Positions 32,560 through 45,890 of a stretch of 64,000 nucleotides of DNA are shown here, in pieces. A program made the translations under genes and the position numbers. Source of the stretch: Platynereis dumerilii (Eukaryota; Annelida; Polychaeta; Phyllodocida; Nereididae); contig JAPTHN010000008.1 in the NCBI GenBank assembly GCA_026936325.1, positions 53,113,706 to 53,177,705 of the forward strand. The letters run 5' to 3'. The notes below the pieces were generated by a model. It ran no database searches. It saw only the letters and a list, made by a program, of their open reading frames with translations, and was not told the DNA's origin. How positions within the stretch are numbered: the stretch's first letter is position 1; each line of letters opens with the position of its first letter.

Positions 32560-34177
32560 TAGGGTAGGTTGATTTCGGAACTTCACCATTGGACAAATTG
32601 GGATAGTGACATTTTCACATCAGAAGGCTATATCCAAAATTTCAGGTCTCTAACTTGAATAGTTTTTTGAGGAAATGACATTGAATTTTTGGCATTTTAA
32701 ACTTTTTTATATTGTTTCGCAAACTCGCGGTTCCGTATGACTTTGTCATTTCTCATCATACAGAAATACAACTTGTATATTTGAGAAGGTCACAAAAAGA
32801 CCTACAATTTGAATACCAACATGATGGGTTTTGGATAATTTTTAATCTGCACTTTTCATAAAATTTCACGATTAGGAGAAAGAAAGTCATATCTGATTAT
32901 GCAAACCAGCAATGACAGGCAATTATTGAAGAATAGTATTTTACTAGTCCTGGTTGTATTCAATACTATACCAGTTTACTGGATAACACTTTGACAAAGC
33001 ATTGGAGGTATAACAATGAGCCACATTGGAAGTATGGGGTAAGTAACATTTTTATTAGGTAAACCTATGAAACGGGCAGAGTTGTTTTATCGGTTTCCAG
33101 CTACATAATACACACACAGCTTAATTCTAAAATAAATCAGATTAGAAATAGAAGTTCAATATGCAAACAGGTTCACATCCAGCATCAAGCATAAAGGTTA
33201 ATTGAGAAGTATATACATTGTACTGCACACGACAAGCTAAATAATTTTTGTCTCTCTATCTCTGAGCATTGATATACTTTTTGAAATGTAATGTTCTCAA
33301 TCCAAAAGTCATGATGTATTCTGTAAGGCACCAGTGATGACATTAAGAGCTGTCTAATAAGCTATCCAAACCTATAACACCTCTAAGTTCCATTATAAAA
33401 CGCATGTACATTTTTTTTATAGTACCTTAATTGTTGCAAAGCAGGGTAGTTTTATGTTACAACTTCCAAACGCCAGTACAAAAACATGAAAGCAATTTCC
33501 AATCAGGTAGTTGTTATATTTTGACTTCTCTCTTGGTTTGAAGAGTGCCGTGGATTCCATATCTACTTTTTCAATACATAATTATACTGAACCTGATCCT
33601 GAAATGACTCAATTACAAATCAGATAACCTGTTGCCTATTTTAATATTTTTACAAGTTCTTCAGGTCTGGGGTTCTATTCTGGATACCTGAGGCAATTAT
33701 TGAATTGACAATGATAACTATATTATAGTTTTGGGTGCTTTTCCTAAGATTGCTATTAATCTATATCTCAACAGCCAATAGAGTTACATGTACAGTGTTG
33801 TACATTTATAATGTCATACTTTGATTTGCAAGTCAAGCAAAAAATTAAAAGTTGCCACATTCTGAATTTACTGAACCTTCAAATTTGGCCTAGACCATTG
33901 ATGTTGGTATTCAAAATGAAGGTCTAATTGAGCCCTGTCCAACTATACCAGTTCCATTGTCTTATCTCTGAAATTGGCTGAGTTATCCAATACCGCGAAT
34001 CGGCGCACCAAACGAAAAATGTCTAAAAACTTGAAATTTCAAATGGATTTCCTAAAAAAAGTATTAGAGTTAGAGACCTGAAATTTTGGATTTGGCCTTT
34101 TGACATGAAAATGTCACTATCCCAATTTGTCCAAAATTGAAATTCAAAGATTTTTGCAAAATCAACCTACCCTAGAC
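32560..34177. mobile_element. Non-autonomous hAT-like element, 1.6 kb (copy 1)
   Basis: Begins TAGGGTAGGTTGATTT and ends with the complement AAATCAACCTACCCTA plus GAC. TAGCTCAT stands on both sides (32552-32559 and 34178-34185), an 8-bp duplication as made by hAT transposases. The empty site is seen in the introns at 24396 and 63200. The inverted similarity extends about 200 bp into the element. No transposase. Shared with copy 2, so it came before the segmental duplication. Confidence 0.85.
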
Positions 34178-37100
34178 TAGCTCATCTCTTCTGTTGTATT
34201 GTCAAATTGATATATCTACTAACATAGTTTTTGATTTAAAAAAACTTATTAAATGATACAATTTTAATTGCCAAATATTTGTATCAAATTGATGATTAAA
34301 AGGCAAATACACATTTCAGGTGTCAGTAAAGCCTGTTCCCTTATACATGGCTGTGTGTGCACTTAAAAAATGCAAAGTTCCAATTTTTTATTACATTCTA
34401 GTAAGTGTCTCATTGATTGGAGGGAACAGGACATTGAACAGAGTAAAAATGAAAACCAACTGGTAGAGATCTTTCAGGTGCTGCCATCTTGTGTATTGTA
34501 TATGAATCAGATTAAACTTATTATCATTAATTAGGATATTTAGAGGAGTGCAACGGCCTCCAAAGGGGAGAGTTCTGCCCTGGGCACTGTAGCAAAACTA
34601 GACGACGGTAACTGAGTTACCCTCGTCTCTAAAATAGCCTTTAATATTATTTAGTTAACACTGAATATGAGCAAACAAATGATGTCAGCATTTATCTAAG
34701 TGGTCTGTGATCATTATTGGATCCCGAAAATGATATTGCAACAAAATGTATACATCTTTTGAGGCCGTGTGAGTCAGGAAATGTCTTAAAGAACCTGCAA
34801 AGTGACGAGGGTACCTGCCCCCAGTGGCGTATCCAGGATTTTTTTAAGGGGGCAAACCATCAAGTTATTTCCCCAAAATTGTTGTCGCTGGCATCGGCTT
34901 TGTTATGTGTGTCACACAGTATTATTATGCTGAATAATTCTTTCATAATCCCATGACTGTAGTTGATGCCTCTTAGTTGTCAGTCTTGATTGGCTTTTTT
35001 AAAGGATAATTTTCAAGGAATATATAAATCAGTGGAAAAATCGTGGATTCCTATGAAAAATTCAGCACCGTAAATTTCGAAAATTTGATCAAATTAGTGA
35101 AGATGTAATGCATTGGTGACGATTCAGCAAAATTTTAAGGAAACATAACTGTGAAGAAATCAAGTATTTCCCTCTTTAATTTGGAAAATATATCGGACCA
35201 CATAATCTTGGGAAAAAAAATTTCTGATGCTGGAAGATTTTATGCCCTTAATAGTTTGACTGAAATATAGTCAAGATAAACGTGAAAACTCTTTTGGTCT
35301 TTCTAACAAAAATTATGGAGAAAATTTAATTTTAAAGATAAGCTTTTTCGTTAAAGTTTATGATAATTTCTGGGGAGATTTAGAAAACATTTGTGTAATT
35401 TTTAAAATTTAATTTAAAGGAAATGATGTGCTCTTCGGGGTTGCTACTTGCGTCATAAATCTGAAAGGGACCATTAAATTATATGGCATGACCTAAATTT
35501 GCGAGAGCGAGGCAGTGACCCCATTGTGAGTAAACAAACCAGCAGCCTGTACAGAAAAGATGCCAAAAGCAGTGACCTGCGGCAGTAAAATGCCTCTGCT
35601 GACCTTAGTATACATCCAATTTACAAAAGAAAAAAAGTATCACGGAGAAAACAATATTTTCCATCACCTAGGCTAGTACAAGCGAGTGAACTTAGATAAT
35701 GCATTTTTTTACTTGTATAAAAGATTCACTGCTCTGGAATGATTGAAGTTAAAAATATGGTTTTGAAGTCAAAAGGTGCCTATAAAAGCACAACTTTAAT
35801 TCAACGTTTCATATTCCTGACAGTATTGGTCTCTCTAAGACTAACAATTAAGTAACCAAAAAATGCAAATTTTCAAGATTCTTGTTTTCGGTGGTAAAAT
35901 GTCTGCTATGAAATTTCAGGAAAAATGTTTAAATCTTATCTACCATCAAGGGCTATACTTGCACTATCTTTAACTGTAAAATTGTTTTTGTGAGTTCAAT
36001 AGTTGCTGATTAATGATGAGATACGTTTCAACGTGCAAAAAGTGCGTTATGACGTCAGAATGCCAATTTTCGACATATATGGTTGGTCCCCTTTTATTAT
36101 TTCAAAAATGAGTACTGACTTATCTTCAGTCAAATTACTAGGCAAATAAAAAATCACACTGCCTTAACGACAAAGACCACAAAAACACTAATGTTAACAG
36201 TGAGCATCAAAGTACTCTTTAAAATGACATTGGATTTGTATCGGTAACTCAAAATCAGCAAGATTATTTTTTCTCCAAATTTGAGGTCCCGTACCTCTGG
36301 AACTCTCAGTTACATTATGATCTTTGGTCATCTTATAACTTCACCTAGTATGGTCGATTAGAAATCCAAAATTATTTAAATACTGTTAGAATTGGCAAAA
36401 ATACGGCCACTGTTTGGCCTCTGGTTTTGAGGGTGATATGACCCTAAAGAAATCAACATAAAAAATTGAAAACATATACCATTGGAAAGCTGAGAAAATA
36501 TCCCTTAAAATGGTATATAATACACAAGTGAGAATTCAACAAAAGCCTAGAAAGTGCCATATATCTGAAAATACTTTTAGATTTGGCAAAAATATTGAGA
36601 AAATCACTGAAAATAGGGCGTATTCTCAGGAAGGTGATTTGATCCTTGATACATCAAAATAAGAATTGCCAACACATACCATTCGAAATCTTTGAAAATA
36701 TCCTTTAATATGGTATCAAATACAAAGGTTAGTGTGGAAAAAAGCCCAGAAAATGTAATATTTCAGAAAAAAACTGTTAGAACTGACAAAAATAACGAAA
36801 AACTAGGACCTATTATTTGAAGGGTGAGTTGATCTGAAGACATCAAAATAAAAATTGCCCACATATACCGTTGGAAAGCTGAGAAAACTTGCCAACAAAT
36901 GCCATTGGAAAGCTGAGAAAACTTCCTTAAAAAAGGTATATGTTGGCAAATTCCCTGTCTTAACGCACACAAACCCACATTTTCTGACATAAGGCCTGAG
37001 ACTGATAATATGGTTTTGGAAAAAAAAGGTTTGCATCAAATAGGAAGGCCATTTGAAATGCCCATAGAAACAATCCAAGACGAAAAAAAATGCTTCAAGA

Positions 37101-37330
37101 CAAATTTAAGCTACTTTATGGACACCTGATATCATTTCTAGAATCATACAAGTTTGTACCTTTTATATATTCCGAAATTAACTATTAAAATGTGACTTTT
37201 ATTTTACAAGTGTAAAGCGTTGTCTTTTTATAGAATTTTTCTAGACCAAACTAATAGAGGTAATGAGGTAAAATTTTGCGCACATCAATAAGCTACTAAA
37301 AGTTTTTCCCAGAGTTTTTTCAGACAAATC
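34178..37330 (+). other. Intron between b2 and a2
   Basis: Holds a small perfect hairpin at 34601-34627, a CAGTGGCGTATCCAGGAT stretch at 34823 that looks like the tip of a common invertebrate transposon, and the 190-bp repeats from 36180. About 1.4 kb (roughly 34350-35810) is missing from the matching intron after b1. No exon seen. Confidence 0.6.
36180..36925. repeat. Degenerate tandem repeat, period about 190 bp (copy 1)
   Basis: A block around ACATACCATTGGAAAGCTGAGAAAA recurs at about 36475, 36675, 36862 and 36893, each preceded by ACATCAAAATAA-AATTG and followed by TCCYTTAAAATGGTAT. Between them a stretch ending TTGGCAAAAATA recurs. The match in unit 0 (26390-26460) has only two contracted copies. 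Confidence 0.75.
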
Positions 37331-37334
37331 TTAA

Positions 37335-38172
37335 GGTGGCTCGATACTCGTGAAGTTTCTAAGATATGATTTCTTAAAAATAGTTTAGAATGATCCAAAA
37401 TATAGTTTATAGCAAGGATATGTAAAAAAAAGTGGTCGCAACCAGCCTTTTTTTCAAAATATTTGAGGTTATGTACAAGAAAGTCAGTCTACGCAAACCT
37501 GAAAAACTCAATTTTTTTCTTAACTTTTTTATTGTGAAGTTTGCCCTGCCATTCAGTGGTCATGCATCCCATATTATGCAATGAAGGATGAAATTAAAGA
37601 AGACACTTTAATGGAAAAGCTGATTATAATTTCAAAGAGATAAATTTAGTTTAAAGGGCTTTCGAAGGGGCTCGGAGTAAAAATATTGATTTTGACAATT
37701 TTAGTTTTTTTCATAAACCATGGCGCAAAAAAAAAATTGGCTAGATAGGATTTCTCATTTATTTGTCATTTATTTCCAAATATTATGAGGAACAATAAAA
37801 AGCATAAGAGAAGGTTTCCTACCAGGATGGATTTTGATATAAAAATTTATTTGTATCTCAAAGTCAGTTTTGAGAAATTAGACCTGCTTGCCAAAAATAG
37901 CCTGTAAAATTTTTTTCTGTTTTGAGGTCCAAGTTGAATCTTCGGCTGTATGTCGTACTCTTCATGGTGCATATAATGCTTCAAACGAGAAGTCTCTAAC
38001 CCGAAAAGAAGTGGCACAAATTGCAAACGAAGCGGCCGACGCAAGAAATACTCAAAATTAAAAAAAGATCTTGAAGCAGTGTCAGCGCAGTGATGACGTT
38101 ACCATAGATAGGGCCTGCCTGGCTGCGCGTCAATGTGCGCTAACGACCACTTTGCATGAGTAGCGAGCCACC
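37335..38172. mobile_element. TTAA-flanked TIR element (Kolobok- or piggyBac-like), copy 1
   Basis: Starts GGTGGCTCG and ends CGAGCCACC with TTAA at 37331-37334 and 38173-38176. A TTAA duplication is made by Kolobok and piggyBac transposases; the GG start fits Kolobok better. The interior has a short coding-like stretch (see copy 2). Absent from the matching intron at 26870. Confidence 0.75.
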
Positions 38173-38176
38173 TTAA

Positions 38177-39064
38177 GGTGTGAAGTGGGAAGATTTTCTG
38201 AAATTTGTTGAATTGTCATGTTATGACCCCAAAGGTAAATAGTCAGACTAAGGTTATGATAAAATCATAAAAATCAAAAGACAATAAATAATGATACTGG
38301 TGTCCTAAAGGTTTTCTTGGCGCTTTTAACTTCTTGGAATGTCGATCAAGCATTCCATTAATATGCCCATTTTACATAATGCAAAAAATTAAGGAAATTG
38401 CATATGAAACAACTAAACAGCCATCTTCGAAAATATTGGAAATTATACTTTTTTTTATTACATAATATTATGTGGCTCTGCTATGAAAATGTAGTGGATG
38501 TTGAGTCAACTAATACTGAGTTTAATTGGCTGAAACAGGTCATATTGGTCTCAGGCTACAGCTTCGACTAATACTACTGCTTCGGCCAATAAAACTCAAT
38601 ATTGTTCTTTTCATCATCTGCTATCTATATTTTAATATAATATATTGAGTATTATAATAAGACCAAAGGGTATGGAGGTATTCTGAGATGTCCTCGCACT
38701 CGTGAAGAGATCCTGAATCCTCCGTACCAATGGGTGTGTCTGTTACTATCCTCCTGTAAGTTCTATTTTACATAAATTTCTTCTTTCACACTTTTTAGTT
38801 AGTTTATTTATATGACATATGTATCTTGATGATATTTTGTTGTCTAATAATATCCTTTAGGCTATATATAATAGTTATGTTACTTAATAATTTTGCATAC
38901 AGATAGTTTCATAAATAATTGCTGAGACTTGAGACCCCAAACCACTGGAACAATCGATTTGTGATGTGTATAATAGTGTTACTGCATAATTTTTCATATG
39001 TATATTTTCATAAGAATATCTGAGACTTGAGATTCAGAACCTGAAGATGTCACTCTAGTTTCAG
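38177..39064 (+). other. Intron before exon a2
   Basis: Nearly identical to 53797-54684 but clearly more different from the intron before a1 (several indels, for example near 38941 and 39030). Ends CTCTAGTTTCAG. Confidence 0.75.
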
Positions 39065-39239
39065 GTAGAACCTCTGGATGGGTGGCTGCCAACACGACGC
39101 AATCAGAGTACAAAGTATTTGGGAATGCGAAGGACTACCATGATGCACATAGACAATGTGCAAAGGAAAATGCGGCTCTTGCTTCAATATGCAGCGAACA
39201 GGAGGAGAGTACAATTCTGGAGCTTGTGAGATCTAAAGG
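39065..39239 (+). CDS. Exon a2: N-terminal half of CTLD B (chimeric exon)
   Basis: 175 nt with TAGTTTCAG acceptor and GTAAGG donor; same phases as a1. Encodes RTSGWVAANTT, YKVFGNAKDYHDAHRQC, ENAALASICSEQEESTILEL. The first two thirds resemble a3 (GNAK, DAH-QC, ENAAL), the last third is identical to a1 in a stretch where a3 differs at several bases. The upstream intron follows a3, the downstream intron follows a1. This is what an unequal crossover within the exon would leave. Partner exon b3. Confidence 0.85.
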
Positions 39240-42200
39240 GTAAGGTGAAAGTTGAACTTGGAACAGTAAAATTGTGACTCAGACATTCTTTATGTTGGAG
39301 GTATACAATAATTTGGCATTCTGGGTCGTACATTCTTGTTCGTCCTATAGATAAGTCTTGGAGATTCTTCAAAGTGAATTTAATTTGATTTAATAATATG
39401 ATTTTTCTGAGAATAGATTCTGTTGCCTCAAAATAGCCCAAACACATGCTGACGTGGTACAAAACGCACACTCCCTCACTGAGAACCAATTTCTTTCTGA
39501 ACATGGTCTTTGATCAATGAAAATGAGATACTAACCGTACTATCATGGCATCCTTGTGTTCTGAAACATGATGAGCCATACAAGTTTACGTCAGCAATTG
39601 TCAACTTGACATTTGTTGCGGCGTATGATTGTCTTACCTAAATGTAACTTCTGCCATTCTCGGGATCTTAAATCAGTGAGAAAAAAGTATCAAAAAAGGG
39701 ACCAATCCATGTTGTATGACAGATCTCATCACTGAAGAAAAAAGTCAAACCATTTCAGCTGAAAAAATTATTGAAATAACAAAACTAAAAGCCGTGTAAG
39801 GTATACATCACATTCCCAATCATTATGCAACCATGCTTACCTCCAAAACAAACAATGCATATTTATATATGTGACCTATTCCACCAAAATTAGTTCAAAG
39901 TTGGCCTCCTATTATATTTAGTTGTTAAATAATCTTTATTCTATAAAAAGGCTTCAAAATGTTGGTTAGTATGTATTTATATCTCCATCCAATCCAAAAT
40001 ATGGTCCCTCAAACATTGATAATAGGAAACATCAAACTTCGAGAAAATCAAATTTGAATTTCCTGCCATTGCAATGAAGGAAAATCAAGAACGACACCCA
40101 ATTTAGATAATTTAAAATCAATTTCTGGTCAAATGACCTTAATTATTCAAAGAAAATGACTTGCGGTAAAACATGGTACCAACAGCTTAATTTATATATT
40201 TGTTTGTCTCACTCTGCAAATATTTTGTCTTAATTGGTACTTGGTGGACACAGCAAATTGATATTTCCAATCAGAACAATTGGACTATGTCAATATTCAT
40301 ATAGTCAGTCTAGATGAAGAGAAATAACCCTGAAATATACAGCGTTAGTATAGTCAAAATTTAATGTCAGCTCCAACTCCAACAGTCATTTCAAGATAGA
40401 AGGAGTTTCCCTACTCAAATGGAATTTTTCAATCTCAACCACAACATCTGAACTAGATGTTCATATCAATAATCAATTTTATTAAAAGATTTAAATTGCA
40501 TCCAGAAACCAAGGTGACAAATGGTTACGCTCTCTTGCGGCATCTAAAATTATTGTCATTACATATGATGAAACATGATGTAATGATCCTGAATTTGCCA
40601 GTATAAAACTATGACAAATATTTGACCCAAGAAGTTGTGCCTTTTGCTCTCTGTAGCACCGATGTAAGTAGGCTTATTTCCCTGGAAAGTGACATGACAC
40701 TAATCAAAAAATTCCGGAACTTGCAGCCAGAGAATTTTGTAATCCAGACAGTTCACAGCTCTGTAATATTCTATAGAGATACCTTAAAAATATTAAACTT
40801 AATTTGAACAGTATTGCACAGCACAACATTGACAGAGCTGTGCAAAACATTGACAGAGAAAGTTTTCTAGAGTTTCAGTTAAGAGTCTTGTGAAGGATAC
40901 CAGAGATGTGGCAGAACTACATCAAATGTAAATAAGTCAGGTAACAGAAAATAATAAGATCTCTAATTCAGGTTGACGCACACTTGATTAATGATTTTTG
41001 ATGCTTGATAAATTTATCGTTACATATGCTTCAGAGTTAGGAATTGATCCGATGGCATAACCGTATCACTCACATCCCCAGTACGAGTATCATTATGTCA
41101 TAGTGACAACATTTAGTTGTAATATAAAATAGTTGTCTTGAAAATGGCAGTTAGATGATGCGTGATTATGTCAATGTCTCCCAACCAATGCAACAAAACA
41201 TTAGGGGCAGTTCCGGTTCAGAATTAATGACTGTTTTGTGTCTGTTTTGCCTGAACTTCCTGCAAAAAATTGAGTTTCATTCGGATTTTTAGTACTAAAC
41301 ATTTAGGTTTCATGCATATTTTTAGACAATCCCCCCTCCCCCACCCTCGACATACAAAGAAAAACACACAAGTATGTTGTTGTACATATACCTTTTCAGG
41401 GTTATTTATAAGGATTCGCAGACTTTTACATTTAAAACCAGGCATGAACAGACTTTATGCACGTTTTATAACAATTGTTTTGTTGAAATTTCTTACCCCC
41501 CCTTGGACATGTGCTCAAAAATTTGTACCCCCCGACACTTGTGAAAAGTTAGTTTCACCACGGGCAAACTCCCCACACCACCCCCATTCATTTAGGCCTA
41601 TCTCAAAAATATTGAAGCCACACTGCAGGGTTTCACTAGGGGTCACGAATTTTGATAATGGCTGTAAGCAAAAACTTCATATTACAGTCTTGCTTTAAAT
41701 ATTCTTATACCAAAATCCTGAAAATTTCATGGCAATTCTTCAAAAGATTATTGAGAACGAGATAAAAGCATTTCAGAAAACAGCATTTTTTCACTGTTTA
41801 GTGTGACATAAACTTTTGCACCTGATGAATTCTTTCAGTTTTACAAAGTTTTACATGTTCCATTGCTATTTCCCTATTGGACATGTGCTAAAAAATTTGT
41901 ACCCCCCGACACTTGTGAAAAGTTAGTTTCACCACGGGCAAAATCCCCACACCACCCCCATTCATTAAGGCCTATCTCAAAAATATTGAAGCCACACTGC
42001 AGGGTTTCACTAGGGGTCACGAATTTTGATAATGGCTGTAAGCAAAAACTTCATATTACAGTCTTGCTTTAAATATTCTTATACCAAAATCCTGAAAATT
42101 TCATGGCAATTCTTCAAAAGGTTATTGAGAACGAGATAAAATCATTTCAGAAAACAGCATTTTTTCACTGTTTAGTGTGACATAAACTTTTTCACCTGGT

Positions 42201-42594
42201 TAATTCTTTCAGTTTTACAAAGTTTTACATGTTTCATTGCTATTTCCTTACTCTTTTTAGAGTCCCCATATCCCTAGGCTTCATAAAAACATTGAAAGAA
42301 GTACTTCTATCCACTTCTTTCTACATTATTGAGTTATTTGTGTTTAAAGGTGGACTTTTTAAAATTGAGGTAAATTTGAATCGACCTGATCTGAAATGCT
42401 CTAGTTTCCCCTTAACATATTTTAGTTGAATCTTATAAGATCTAGCATTACTTAGTTGTTTTTTGAGCTTTTTATGATTGAACAAACTTTTCTTTTCAGT
42501 GTCAAGGAAAAACAAACTGTGTTTTTTACCAAAAGTCCGTAGACAACCATACCCCCCCCTGCCCCCCCAACCCCAAAGATCATCTGGTTGGCCC
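39240..42594 (+). other. Intron, CTLD B (first part), unit 2
   Basis: Near-identical to 27867-31351, with a local 374-bp duplication (41503-42250) and a deletion near 42480 that removes about 760 bp present in unit 1 (about 30730-31240). No exon seen. Confidence 0.75.
41503..42250 (+). repeat. 374-bp direct tandem duplication
   Basis: TTGGACATGTGCTMAAAAATTTG starts at 41503 and again at 41877, and both are followed by about 370 bp of matching sequence. Units 1 and 3 have a single copy. It arose after the large duplication. Confidence 0.85.
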
Positions 42595-43020
42595 CTCCAG
42601 TGAGTTAATGTAAAAAATTAGAGTAAATTATCATAAATCTAAATTACTCAATTTTCTGTGGACTTTAAAGGCACAAAAAGATAATTTCCTTTAAATATTC
42701 ATTAAAAATATAAAAAATTTTGTCTCAGGCTGGAAATATTTGTGCGTTCATGCAATTTCAGTCAATTATAGGCCTATAAATAGCCTATAAATAGTTAATT
42801 TGGCACCCACCCCTGGAGCCACGCTATGGCAACAGCTAAAACAAAACTAATTTTTAATATTGTTTTCTGAGGCCTCCAAAAACAATTATCTGCAGGGACA
42901 ATTTTGAGATAGCCCTTTTATTTGGCTAAAAAAAGGCAAAATGTGGTTTTCCCCCCAAAAATGAGGCTGAAATTTTGGCGGGAAAACCAGTTTTTGGCTA
43001 TTTTTAGCCCAATAAGGGGC
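42595..43020. mobile_element. Foldback element copy 2, left part
   Basis: Matches 31352-31780; interrupted at GGGGCTAT by the 4.4-kb insertion, with the right part at 47441-47725. Confidence 0.85.
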
Positions 43021-45890
43021 TATTAGTCAGGCGGCATTTGTTAAAATTGCAAGGCTACTTTAGACAAGCTGCCAACTCTAGTTTTTCACTTGAACTTTGT
43101 GGTTCACACTATAATAAAGGTAATCCAACTTGTTGTCAACATCACACATTGATTTTTAATTATTTTGTAATCAAATCAAATTACGGTAATTAATTAGCAT
43201 AAAATCGCAATTTGATACAGCTTTGTAGTCAATATGTGCATCATAATGCCTGTAATATTATTAATTTTTCTTGATGAATGATCTTATCATTTAAAAGGTG
43301 CCAGTCTGGTGGATAACTATAGATATCATAATTATTATAATATAAGTGAATTTTTTACAATAATTACTAATTTGGTGTCATAAATTACAAATTTGTTTTG
43401 AGTGTCAAGGTTAATCAAAACCACAAGCACTGGCATTTCTCTGGTACTTCTACAGACTATGAAATATCAAATAGTTACAAGAATTGATAATTTGGATTAT
43501 CAGTGATTTATGCACATAATCTTAATTTGCTTCCATGCTCAATTGCTCATGACCAATACCCAGGGAAGAGTTGCCGGGATTCCAATCTCAGTGTCACAAT
43601 TGGATAGCTTCATGTTTTACTTCAAATTGTTCTTATGAGAAGAACCATCAAACAAAAGTTCTTCATTTTCATCTATTGAGAAGGGGTAGTAAATAGTGAT
43701 GGCTAAATGAATTCCCTTAAGCATATAAAAACAATACTAATTGTATCTTATCATTCTTACGTGCAACAAAAAAGTTAGGTACCCGTGTCTCCTACCACCA
43801 AACTTCATCTGGTGGTTGAAAATCTTCTGTGATTAGTTGTCATGATCTTCAGACTGGTAATCTAAAGATTTAAATGAAGAAAGGAAAGTTTATTTTGTGC
43901 TTCTGAACTCTTAAACTGGTGAAGTTACTCAGATCTTGCTTAGCACCACCTTCCAAAGATATTTGGAATAGCATTAAGCAAGCTTTTCGCTGATTGTATT
44001 TGCTTTTTTATTATTTGCTTTTTAGAAATTACTGGTGATCTCAGAATTTGCAGTAGTCAAAATTCCGTCCAATTGGAAAACATGGACACTGTGAATGAGT
44101 ATCCTCAATAGGAGCATTTTGAAGAGAATAGGTCGATTGTCCTCAGAAATGGAAGTTTTATGGCATGTTAGTGTAATTAACTTATTTTCTAAGAGTTCAA
44201 CCAGCTTTTCTCTACCATCAAAGACAAGTTTAGCTAACAGTAACATTACCTCCAAAGTCTAATGTCTGCTGCTGAAAACTGTCACGAACGCATTGTACAT
44301 TGCTTGTATGTTACAACTACAAAGCATGGATCCTCAAGCCTGAAAAAGTTTGGATGACAGCAACAATGATGTTTTGTCATTTCATAAAATGACATTTCAT
44401 TTACAGCCAGATCTGAATCAATAGCACAAGATGATGAATATGGCTATCTTTGATTCGCAGTCAGTGGTAATTATTATTATTATATTTATTCGTACTCAGG
44501 GTACACATACAATAGTAATGCTCTTGAAAAGTATATTTCTCCATTGCACTCTGCCTTTCCAGGGTTGTACAAGAAATAAAAAGATAATTCTTGAGTTAAA
44601 CCATGACAGGCATGTTCACTTCATCATGAGTCATGGAATGGAAGGAAGGAGCAAGATGACCCTCAATGTTACCAAAATTGTCTAAATCCTCACTAAGTAG
44701 AATAATCCCTCAAACAAGACCTATGTTATACATTTAATGCAATGACCTAAGTTGCTGTAACAAGTCACAAGTGCAGTGTGATATTGGGAATGGTTGGCAG
44801 ATATTGCAAACATTTATTTCTATGAGAATGGTCAAATTCTCTGAATTTTGAAAATTCACAAAGCACGTGAATGGCCCACAGGAAACCACCAGGTGAGAGA
44901 GACAATTCCCTTCCGGGTAAGCTGCTGTGGCTAACTGTCAACCAGAGTTCGCCTGATTATATATGGCCTAAAAGACCAGGAACCTCATCTTCCACCACAG
45001 AACCAAAGGTAGAACCTAACCCCCTGCACAGGACTATCCTTTTATTTGAAAGACATATCTGATTATAAATTTATAATGTATTAGGAACCTCATCCTCCAC
45101 CACAGCTTCTGGTCATGACATGGGTATCAGTTGAATGAATGCTACTATTAGCTAGTTGTTGAACTCCTGTCTGATCAGTAGGCCATATCTAAAATGAAAG
45201 ATGAACACAACAATTCGGAAGAGGGTGACCAACTGGTCATCTTAAAAGTATTTGATGTCATGCATAAGTATCCAGATACAACTCTTTGTGTGTTCTCAGT
45301 GGATACTGCCTTCAATCTCTTGATAGCTTTTCATGTATAACCACATATTCCTATAATTAGACAACCTTGGTTAGGAGTAAAGTTGGGTGATTATGCATAC
45401 AAGACACCTATAGATACCTGAATTGGTAAGGAGAGAACAGAGCTGATGATATGATAGTGTTTTTTAAATAAATAATGTGAAAATACTGGCTCATTTTATT
45501 AAAAGGCATTCTGCAAGCAGATGACACACAACATCTATGATCCATAATTTGGAGTCACAAGCAATGAGACAGAAATTTGACAGTTGAGATGGGAACCACT
45601 TTCCAAAAAGGAAAGGCGGGAAGACAACTGCCCCTGGTATACAGTGCACTGATTCCCCATACGTGTACATTTTCAGCATACTAGAATACATGTCCGCAGC
45701 AGGCCACATCATCTACCATCTGCTGATTACTACTGCTTTGCAAGTTACAAGTTCTTAAAAGAATCTTTTACTGCCACCCACCCACAATCGCACATCACCA
45801 TGACATCAGAGCATCTTGTCTGGTGCCCCAATATCATCTTTAAGCAAAAAAAAGAAGCTTAGAATGGAGGTACATCCCCGTACGCCAAAA

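Larger units (their letters stand above)
27867..39239 (+). repeat. Tandem segmental duplication, copy 1 (about 11.4 kb)
   Basis: Runs from the end of exon a1 through exon b2 to exon a2. Copy 2 follows immediately (39240-54859). The offset is about 11.38 kb at the left and 15.63 kb at the right because copy 2 carries a 4.4-kb insertion and a 374-bp local duplication. Identity looks like 98-99% through introns, including shared transposons. Confidence 0.85.
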
